NCBI RefSeq assembly: GCF_003726035.1
Contig: NZ_QICD01000019.1
Span: 1-45,143 of the forward strand
DNA: 45,143 bases
Direction of reading: 5' to 3'
From: Paraeggerthella hongkongensis
Lineage (GTDB): Bacteria > Actinomycetota > Coriobacteriia > Coriobacteriales > Eggerthellaceae
The position numbers and the translations under genes are program-made. The notes beneath the pieces were generated by a model. That model did not search any database, was not told the DNA's origin, and saw nothing but the letters and a program-made list of their open reading frames with translations. Each line of letters begins with the position of its first letter. Within the stretch, counting starts at the first letter, position 1. This document shows, piece after piece, positions 33,874 to 40,585 of this stretch.

Positions 33874-35286
33874 ATGGAACAAGCGGAGCTTATCAAGAAG
33901 ATCGACGCGTATCTTGAAGACAACTGGGAAACGATGGTCGGCGACATCGAAACGCTCGTGCGCATTCCCAGTTTCGAGGAGCTGGACAAGAAGGCCGACG
34001 GCTCCCCGTTCGGCCCTGGTCCCAAAAAAGCCCTTGCTGCGGCGCTTGACCTGGCTGCCGGCATGGGATTCGAAACCCATGATGCCGAAGGCTATATCGG
34101 GTTCGCTGATTTCCCCGGTAAGAGCACGACCCAAATTGGAATCATCGGCCACATGGACGTCGTGCCCGCCGGTCCCGGCTGGACGTTCGAGCCCTATGCC
34201 GTGACGCGCAAAGAGGGCTATCTGATCGGCCGCGGCACTTTGGACGATAAGGGGCCCAGCGTGGTCGCGCTGCATGCGGTGAAGTTCTGGAAAGACCAGG
34301 GCGTGGAGTTTCCCTACACCGTCCGCTTCCTGTTCGGCGCGAACGAAGAATCGGGCATGGCCGACGTGGCGTACTACCACAAGCATTACGAGGATCCGGC
34401 GTTCTTGTTCACGCCCGATGCCGAATTTCCCGTGTGCTATGGCGAAAAGGGCGGCTTTGACGGAACCATCAAGAGCAAGCCTATCGAAGAATGCGCGCGC
34501 GTTATCGTGGAGTTCGAGGGCGGCGCGGCCACGAACGCGGTGCCGGGCATCGCGCATGCGGTCGTGAAAGCCAACGCGAACGAGCTTCCGGGCACCGATC
34601 GCATCACGGTGAGCGAAGCGGGAGAAGGGCTTGCGCGCCTTGAGGCATCGGGCAAGGGAGCCCACGCCTCGATGCCCGACGAAGGCATCAACGCCATCGG
34701 CCTTATCGTGGACTATCTGCTGGAGCACGGGTTGTGCGGTGCGGACGAGCGTGCCTTCTTGGAGCTCGATCAAAAGCTTCTGAACCACACCGATGGCAGC
34801 GGCGTGGGCATCAAGAGCTCGGATGAGTACTTCGGCCCGCTCACCGTGGTCGGCGGCACCATCAAGTTGGAGGGCGATTGCTTCGTCCAGACGCTGGACA
34901 GCCGTTTCCCCACGTCCATCACGGCGGACGAGATAAGCGCCCGTCTGCGCCAACTTACCGATCAAATTGGCGGTTCGTTCGAGAACACCCTGCTCATGGA
35001 GCCGTTTTTGGTGAAGCCGGACACCCCGGTCATCCAGGCGCTGCTCAATGCGTACAACGAGGCGACCGGAGAGGATGCCAAGCCGTTCACCATGGGCGGC
35101 GGCACCTATGCGCGCGAGTTCAAAAGCGGCGCGAGCTTCGGTCCCGAAAAACCGTGGATCAAGGATCCCGTATGGGTGGGCATGATGCACGGCCCCGACG
35201 AGGGTGTCAGCGAAGAGTTGCTCAAGCAGTCTTTCAGGATTTACGCGCTTACGCTCGACAAGCTCATGAAGCTCGATCTGGAGTAG
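33874..35286 (+). CDS. pepV: M20 family dipeptidase (PepV-like)
   Basis: This 470-aa cytoplasmic zinc peptidase cleaves dipeptides or beta-Ala dipeptides. Metal and catalytic blocks are GIIGHMDVVPAGPGW (His and Asp), GRGTLDDKGPSVVALHA (bridging Asp), LFGANEESGMADV (catalytic Glu-Glu) and FLFTPDAEFPV (Asp ligand); the C-terminal MGGGTYAREF block holds the last His-equivalent region. Length and the large lid domain fit PepV. The ATG at 33874 was chosen for GGAG at spacing 5 and for homology; an upstream ATG (33817) lacks a ribosome site. A strong terminator follows. Confidence 0.92.
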   Translation: MEQAELIKKIDAYLEDNWETMVGDIETLVRIPSFEELDKKADGSPFGPGPKKALAAALDLAAGMGFETHDAEGYIGFADFPGKSTTQIGIIGHMDVVPAGPGWTFEPYAVTRKEGYLIGRGTLDDKGPSVVALHAVKFWKDQGVEFPYTVRFLFGANEESGMADVAYYHKHYEDPAFLFTPDAEFPVCYGEKGGFDGTIKSKPIEECARVIVEFEGGAATNAVPGIAHAVVKANANELPGTDRITVSEAGEGLARLEASGKGAHASMPDEGINAIGLIVDYLLEHGLCGADERAFLELDQKLLNHTDGSGVGIKSSDEYFGPLTVVGGTIKLEGDCFVQTLDSRFPTSITADEISARLRQLTDQIGGSFENTLLMEPFLVKPDTPVIQALLNAYNEATGEDAKPFTMGGGTYAREFKSGASFGPEKPWIKDPVWVGMMHGPDEGVSEELLKQSFRIYALTLDKLMKLDLE

Positions 35287-35297
35287 CAATGTCGTTC

Positions 35298-35332
35298 GAG
35301 CCCCGACGCTTCGAAGGCGTCGGGGCTCTTTT
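35298..35332 (+). terminator. rho-independent terminator after pepV
   Basis: A 12-bp perfect stem, GAGCCCCGACGC with GCGTCGGGGCTC, has a 7-nt loop and is followed by TTTT. Confidence 0.93.
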
Positions 35333-35356
35333 AGTGTGCAGGGGAGAGAAAGGTCG

Positions 35357-36238
35357 ATGGTCGATACGGTTCCGAATGATTTTTACCCGGCTCTCGACAT
35401 CGTGGACACCGAGGGCTTCGAAAGCGCCTCCGATGGCCGCATCGAGTTCGAGGGTCTTCCGAACACGCGGGATCTGGGCGGCATCCCCGCGGCCGGCGGA
35501 TTGTTCGTCAGGCATGCGCGCCTGCTTCGCTCGGGTGCTCTCGACCGCGCCACCCAGCGCGATTTGGAAACGCTTGCGGACGAGTTCGACGTGCGCACGG
35601 TTGTGGACCTGCGCACCGAAGAAGAGCGCCGCGAGCACCCGGACCCCGAGGATGCCCTGCTTGGCGTGCGGTTTTTCTGCGCGCCGGTCCTTTCGGCCGC
35701 AACGTTCGGGGTGACGCATGAAGGCGGGGTTCTTTCGGCCCTCAAGGCGCTTCGGGCGGTTCAGAAGAACCCGGCCGGCATGATGATGGACGTGTACGCT
35801 CGCATGGTGCTCGACGAGCGGAGTCAGCGCGGGTTCTCCCAGTTCTTCCAGGGCGTTTTGACTGCTGATCAGGGGGCGGTGTTGTGGCATTGCACTATCG
35901 GCAAGGATCGCGCCGGTTTGGCCACCATGCTGATGCTCCACGTTTTAGGCGTGCCTCGCGACGTTATAGTGAAAGACTACGAAGCCACGAACCGTTACGT
36001 GGAGGCGCGCTCGCAAGACATCATGGACGCGCTGGCCGCCTACGGTTTGGCGGACAAGCTAGATGCAAGCCTTAAAGTGCTCAACTCGGCCGACCCTCGT
36101 TTTTTGCAGGCGGCGTTCGATGCGGTGGATCGGGAGTACGGAAGTCTGGATGAGTACGTGCGCGTTGCGCTTGGCGTGGCGGACGATCAGCGCGACGCTT
36201 TGCGGCACCGGTACCTGACGGACAGCCCGCAGGGCTAA
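35357..36238 (+). CDS. tyrosine-protein phosphatase (Y_phosphatase3 type)
   Basis: This 293-aa cytoplasmic phosphatase has the CX5R P-loop HCTIGKDRAG with nucleophile Cys179. The N-terminal GLPNTRDLGGIPAAGG block is typical of the bacterial Y_phosphatase3/Siw14-like family, whose members act on phosphotyrosine or phosphoinositide-like substrates. VVDLRTEEER is the usual Asp/Arg motif. Length is a little above average, with a C-terminal helical tail. The ATG at 35357 was chosen for AGAAAGG upstream over the GTG at 35336. The gene stands alone behind the pepV terminator. Confidence 0.9.
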   Translation: MVDTVPNDFYPALDIVDTEGFESASDGRIEFEGLPNTRDLGGIPAAGGLFVRHARLLRSGALDRATQRDLETLADEFDVRTVVDLRTEEERREHPDPEDALLGVRFFCAPVLSAATFGVTHEGGVLSALKALRAVQKNPAGMMMDVYARMVLDERSQRGFSQFFQGVLTADQGAVLWHCTIGKDRAGLATMLMLHVLGVPRDVIVKDYEATNRYVEARSQDIMDALAAYGLADKLDASLKVLNSADPRFLQAAFDAVDREYGSLDEYVRVALGVADDQRDALRHRYLTDSPQG

Positions 36239-36428
36239 GGCATCCCTGCGCATTCGCAGTTGCCCACCGCCCATCGCGAGGCGCGTGCATGCGCAAAGGC
36301 CTTTCGCCGCCGATTGCGGCCCTTGTTGAATTGGTTGCCCCTATATTTCTGCTTTTGCGTGGTTTAGGCTTACCATGACTTATAATGAAGGAATCTTTAA
36401 GCATTTGTTCGGAATCTAGGAGGTATTA

Positions 36429-37142
36429 GTGTTGAAAGCCATGATTGTCGACGACGAGGCCCCCGCACGTTCTGAACTCAAGTTCCTGTTGGACGAGCTT
36501 GGGCAGACCGAGGTCGTGGCCGAAGCCGCCAGCGTGCGCGAGGCCATTGAAAAGCTCAAGGAGTATCCCGTTGACGTGATGTTTCTTGATGTCAACATGC
36601 CCGAGGCTACGGGATTGCAGTTGGCGGAGGCCTTGCAGCATCTCAAGTTCCCCCCGGCGGTCGTGTTCGTGACCGCGTACAGCGAATATGCGTTGGACGC
36701 GTTCAAGGTCAGCGCGATCGACTACCTGGTGAAGCCGGTTGAGACCGAGCGTCTGTCTCAGGCTATCTCGCGTGTTCGCGAGCATGTGTCCCTGCATTTG
36801 CAGGCCCAGAAGTCCGAGCGCATTCCGGTTGAAAAGGGCGGCAAGAAGATTCTCATCGGCATCGATAAGATCCGCTTCGTCATGGCACGCGATGACTACG
36901 CGTACCTGCAGACCGATACGGATCGCTACTTTTCGACGGTCAGCTTGGCCCAGTTGGAGAAGCGTCTGGACGGGCATGGCTTCTTCCGCGTGCATCGCGG
37001 CTATCTGGTGAACCTGTCGATGGTGGAAGAGATCGAATCGGTTTCGGGCGGCACGCTGCTGCTGACGCTCAACGCCGTTGAGGAGAAGATTCCCGTATCC
37101 CGTCGCCGCGTTTCGGCGCTCAAGAAGGCGCTCGGCCTATAG
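36429..37142 (+). CDS. LytTR-family response regulator, orphan
   Basis: This 237-aa two-domain regulator has a receiver domain (residues 1-115) with acidic pair DDE near the N-terminus, phospho-acceptor Asp in VMFLDVNMPEATG, conserved Thr in FVTAYSEYA and Lys in YLVKPV. The LytTR DNA-binding domain (about 140-237) contains FVMARDDYAYLQT, FFRVHRGYLVNLS and the basic SRRRVSALKK. The start is GTG (36429) with AGGAGG at spacing 5; TTG at 36432 is possible. No LytS-type kinase is adjacent. LytTR regulators often control surface, virulence or peptide-signalling genes; the target here is unknown. Confidence 0.92.
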   Translation: MLKAMIVDDEAPARSELKFLLDELGQTEVVAEAASVREAIEKLKEYPVDVMFLDVNMPEATGLQLAEALQHLKFPPAVVFVTAYSEYALDAFKVSAIDYLVKPVETERLSQAISRVREHVSLHLQAQKSERIPVEKGGKKILIGIDKIRFVMARDDYAYLQTDTDRYFSTVSLAQLEKRLDGHGFFRVHRGYLVNLSMVEEIESVSGGTLLLTLNAVEEKIPVSRRRVSALKKALGL

Positions 37143-37429
37143 CGCCGCTCTCGATGCTCGTTTGAGCAGGTGTTTTAGCTATACTCAACAAGGCGTCGCC
37201 GACAACCGCGTGGATTGACGGCGGCGCCTTGGCACGTCCTGAGCTGCTAGCACACGTCTCCTGCGAACAACAGCACGTGGATCGTCGCCGCATGGTCGTC
37301 GATCTGCCATCTGTGCCGGCTGCCTCGCGTCGTCGTCCGCTGCATCGTGGAAGCCTGCGCCGTCGACCTGGACAGGGCGTGGGAAGGGTTTAGGGAAATC
37401 AGGGTCAACCCAACACTCTTTACAGCTCT
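37143..37429. other. gene-free gap
   Basis: No coding region is apparent. A TATACT hexamer (37180-37185) is followed by an imperfect stem pairing AAGGCGTCGCCG with CGGCGGCGCCTT around 37190-37230, so a short transcript is conceivable. Near the end, CTCTTTACAG is repeated in tandem (around 37419-37438), overlapping the end of the minus-strand gene. Confidence 0.4.
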
Positions 37430-37831
37430 TTACAGCTTGGCAGGTGGGCCGTAGTATTGGAAAGGATCGGTTCTGTTTTTGCCATGCCAGACCAGCAGTC
37501 CCTCATCAACTAAGCTCTTCAGCACGCGAGATGCCGTTGGTTTGGACACTCCCGCCTTCTCAACGAGGTTCGACGTGGTTATTCGACCCTCCTCAGCAAC
37601 GAGCCGAAGAGCGAGTCTCTCGTTGTCGTTCAGCTTTGCAAGCGTTTCAAGGGACACGGCTTGCCCCTTGCCATGGGGCAAAACATCTTTAGCCACAACC
37701 CCTTCTCGCACTCGTCTGAAAATGTTCACTCGAAACATATTGTGAGGCGCAATAAGCGAGAGCCCCCGCTCGCATGAAACGAACGGAGGCGCTTTTTCCT
37801 GTGATGCAGCAGGGGTGCCCGGCATGCACAC
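37430..37831 (-). pseudogene. C-terminal remnant of an AlbA_2/AAA_4-type ATP-binding protein
   Basis: The frame encodes 133 residues. From about residue 31 it matches by eye the end of RecG-like AAA_4/AlbA_2 proteins: a strand NMFRVNIFRR followed by a winged helix-turn-helix (RLVAEEGRITTSNLVEKAG, then SKPTASRVLKSLVDEGLL) and an aromatic finish. The first 30 residues look unrelated, no ribosome site precedes any start, and the AlbA_2 and ATPase parts are missing. It is therefore most likely a truncated leftover, though a free-standing small winged-helix regulator cannot be excluded. Confidence 0.5.
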
Positions 37832-37879
37832 GTTGTCACTTGTTAACAGGCGACCGCTGCAAGCGCGCTCGGCAGCAGC

Positions 37880-38653
37880 CTAGTACGCCGTGAACGAGCT
37901 CTTCGGTGCCAAGCAGATGGGGCAGGCGGTGAAGTTCTCGCCCTTGTGGATATAGCCGCAGATGGGGCACAGGTAGTATTTCCCGTCGAAGGGCGTGTCG
38001 ATGGTGGTGTAAGCGTCCATGTACAGCTTGGCATGGTAGGCTTCCGCAAGCTTGGCGCGCGTGAACACCTGCACGGCCTTGTTGTTGCCCTCCTCTTGGG
38101 CCTTCTTGATGAACGAAGGGTACATGTCGGAGGTTTCGTAGATCTCGCCGTTTGCGCCGGAGATCAGGTTGACGTCGCTCTCGTGGCCTTCCACGGTGGG
38201 AGGTTGGGGCTTTTCCGTGCTGGGATCCAGCTCTTTGGCAAGGTTGTATTCCAGATCAATGTGAATTTTTTCGGCATCGGCCGTGCACTGGAACAGGCGC
38301 GACAGCACCTCGAAGCCCTCTTTTTTAGCAACTTCGGCATACGCTTCATATTTTGTGGTGGCTCCGGTTTCGCCTTCGATGGCGGCTAGCAGGTTCTCGT
38401 AGGTGGTGCCCACGACGGTCTTGCTGTCCGGCACGATGTTGAAGTTGCTGGCAGTGCTTGCCTCGGGGATCGAGGCGGGGTCCAGCACCTCGGCTACGTA
38501 CTGCTCGGCTGCTGAATCGGTCGAGGCGGCGGGCTGATCCGTGCTGGCGGGCTGGCTTTCGTTGGCGCATGCCGCAAGCAGTCCCAACGTCGAAACCGAT
38601 GCTGCTCCCACAGCGGCGCCCTTCAAAAGATCTCGTCTGGTGATCTCGGACAT
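37880..38653 (-). CDS. Tat-exported lipoprotein rubrerythrin
   Basis: This 257-aa peroxide-reducing diiron protein has an N-terminal twin-arginine signal TRRDLLKGAAVG ending in a LAAC lipobox, so it should sit folded outside the membrane. The ferritin-like four-helix part keeps the iron ligands: GETGATTKYEAYAEVAKKEG, DAEKIH, YETSDMYPSF and LAEAYH. It ends in a rubredoxin-like CPICGYIH...CPIC iron site. Most rubrerythrins are cytosolic, so this is a modified form for peroxide at the cell surface. The start has a good GGAGG upstream (GAGGGAGGAAGC). The upstream region is very AT-rich and holds a PerR-like box. Confidence 0.93.
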   Translation of the reverse strand: MSEITRRDLLKGAAVGAASVSTLGLLAACANESQPASTDQPAASTDSAAEQYVAEVLDPASIPEASTASNFNIVPDSKTVVGTTYENLLAAIEGETGATTKYEAYAEVAKKEGFEVLSRLFQCTADAEKIHIDLEYNLAKELDPSTEKPQPPTVEGHESDVNLISGANGEIYETSDMYPSFIKKAQEEGNNKAVQVFTRAKLAEAYHAKLYMDAYTTIDTPFDGKYYLCPICGYIHKGENFTACPICLAPKSSFTAY

Positions 38654-38709
38654 GGTGCTTCCTCCCTCTTGTTTTGAACGGGCGTAACGCCCGTTTCTTA
38701 AACGATACT

Positions 38710-38724
38710 TTATATTAATTAAAA
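38710..38724. promoter_or_regulatory. candidate PerR/Fur-type box
   Basis: TTATATTAATTAAAA matches the PerR consensus TTATAATNATTATAA at 12 of 14 defined positions. It lies 57 bases upstream of the rubrerythrin start, in a roughly 60-base stretch (38701-38760) that is far more AT-rich than its surroundings. A chance match in AT-rich DNA is possible. Confidence 0.4.
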
Positions 38725-38817
38725 ATAAAAATCAATAAAATTGATACAAAAGAACTAGATGATCGTTCACAAGTCCACCACAAGAGATCCCCTCTTATAC
38801 GCGCTGACCTCCTGCGT

Positions 38818-38827
38818 TTGCTAGAAT
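38818..38827 (+). promoter_or_regulatory. extended -10 promoter of pgi
   Basis: TTTGCTAGAAT contains TG-N-TAGAAT, an extended -10 element, 27 bases before the start codon. A similar GCTAGAAT precedes the aldolase gene (21431-21437). Confidence 0.5.
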
Positions 38828-38854
38828 GAAAAGACTTACGTGAAAGAAGGTATC

Positions 38855-40567
38855 ATGCTGTCCGGTGACATGGAAAAACTGTATCCTTCCGCAAAGATAC
38901 TCGTGAAAGAGTGCGTAGCCAGCAGGCTGCACGCGAAGGATGCTACTCTGTACGGCTTTTCCGAAGAAGCGCGCGCATGCGCCGAGAACTATATGGGGTG
39001 GACGGATCTTGCAAGCAATCCGCCTTGCCCCCTGTCCGAGATCCAGTCGTTTGCCGACTCGATCATCGCGCAGGGCCTCGAGACGGTCGTGCTCATTGGG
39101 CAAGGCGGTTCCACGCAGGCTCCCATGACCATTACCAAGTACAACAAGCCGGACTCGTCTGCGGTCACGTTCCGCACGCTCGACTCCGATTCCCCGGTGC
39201 GCGTGCGCGCGATGCTCGCTGAAGCCGACCCGCATACCACGCTGTTCATCATCTCCTCGAAAAGCGGCGGCACCATCGAGCCGCGCCTGGCTCTGCGCGC
39301 CGTGCGCGACGCCGTGGCGGATCGTATTGGCGAGGAAGAGCTGGTGCAGCATCTGGTTGCCATCACCGATCCCGGCTCTCAGCTTGAGCGCCAAGCGCGC
39401 GAAGAGGGTTGGGCTGCGGTGTTCTCCGGCGAACCCACGGTGGGCGGGCGCTTCTCGGCGCTGTCGGTGTTCGGCCTGCTTCCCGCAGCGCTTGTGGGCA
39501 TCGATCTCCAGGAGTTCATGCGGCACGCGGTTGAAGCCGAGCATCAATGCAGCGAAGACGCCATCGACAATCCGGCCATCGTGCTTGCGGCGTTCTTGTA
39601 CGACAACTACCTGCAGGGCCGCAACAAGTTCTCGTTCCTCACGCAAAAGCGCGGCCGCGTGCTTGGCTTGTGGATCGAGCAGCTGGTTGCCGAGAGCCTG
39701 GGCAAGGAAGGCCAGGGCATCCTGCCGAACATCGAGGTTGACACGCTGCTTCTCAAGAAGGATCCGGGCGACCGCAGCGTTATCACGTACCTGACTAAAA
39801 CCGACCTATGGGACGAGCGTCGCAACTTCGAGATGAGCCTGTCCTACATCGATCCCGCCATCCCCCGCCAGAACTATCGGATCGACTCCGTCGAGGAGCT
39901 GGCCGAGCATTTCGTGATGTGGGAATGCGCCATCGCCATGTGCGGCTACCTGATGCGCGTGTGTCCCTTCGATCAGCCCGACGTTGCATCGGCCAAGGCG
40001 GTTGTGCTCGACATTCTGCGGGACGGCCAGCCTGAGCCCGATTTCGTACAGGACTTCATCGGGGACGTGCTCATGGGCGAAGCAGAGGTGCGCTTGGCGC
40101 CCTGCTTCAAAGACTGCACCGACATTCGCGGCGCTTTGCGTGCGCTGCTGAGCAGCATCCAGCCGGGCGATTTCTTCGCCCTCAATGCGTTTTTGCCGTT
40201 TACCGGCGAAGGTCGGCGCGAAGCGCTCGAGACCATTCGTCATGGCGTAGCCGACAAGCGCGGCGTGGTATCGTGCTTGGAAGTGGGACCTCGTTACTTG
40301 CATTCCACAGGTCAGCTTCACAAGGGCGGTCCGAACTGCGGCGTGTTCCTGATTCTTTCGGCCGACGAGCTCAAGGATATTCCTCTGGGCCAGGAAGCCG
40401 AGAGCTTGGGCTCGTTGGCTAAGGCGCAGGCATCGGGCGACCTGCTCACGCTCGCCGATCGGGGCCGCCGCGTGGTGCACCTGCATCTGCCCGACAACTC
40501 GGGCGTTACCTTGCGGGCGTTGGCCGAAGTGGTCACCAGCATCTTGGAGGAACTTGACGCGCGATAA
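38855..40567 (+). CDS. pgi: glucose-6-phosphate isomerase (Tal-Pgi-type)
   Basis: This 570-aa cytoplasmic enzyme interconverts glucose 6-phosphate and fructose 6-phosphate. The SIS fold is visible: VVLIGQGGSTQAPM, FIISSKSGGTIEP (phosphate-binding signature), ITDPGSQLE, and VGGRFSALSVFGLLPAALVG. These blocks resemble the isomerase half of transaldolase-Pgi fusion proteins more than the classical bacterial enzyme, but no transaldolase part is present. The ATG at 38855 has AAGAAGG 4 bases upstream. hypF follows after 18 bases, so the two may be co-transcribed. Confidence 0.88.
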   Translation: MLSGDMEKLYPSAKILVKECVASRLHAKDATLYGFSEEARACAENYMGWTDLASNPPCPLSEIQSFADSIIAQGLETVVLIGQGGSTQAPMTITKYNKPDSSAVTFRTLDSDSPVRVRAMLAEADPHTTLFIISSKSGGTIEPRLALRAVRDAVADRIGEEELVQHLVAITDPGSQLERQAREEGWAAVFSGEPTVGGRFSALSVFGLLPAALVGIDLQEFMRHAVEAEHQCSEDAIDNPAIVLAAFLYDNYLQGRNKFSFLTQKRGRVLGLWIEQLVAESLGKEGQGILPNIEVDTLLLKKDPGDRSVITYLTKTDLWDERRNFEMSLSYIDPAIPRQNYRIDSVEELAEHFVMWECAIAMCGYLMRVCPFDQPDVASAKAVVLDILRDGQPEPDFVQDFIGDVLMGEAEVRLAPCFKDCTDIRGALRALLSSIQPGDFFALNAFLPFTGEGRREALETIRHGVADKRGVVSCLEVGPRYLHSTGQLHKGGPNCGVFLILSADELKDIPLGQEAESLGSLAKAQASGDLLTLADRGRRVVHLHLPDNSGVTLRALAEVVTSILEELDAR

Positions 40568-40585
40568 TCTTTGGGAGGCGTATTC

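Noticed and set aside
38855-40567. Transaldolase-isomerase fusion
   Set aside because: The isomerase resembles the Pgi half of such fusions, but there is no room for or trace of a transaldolase domain.
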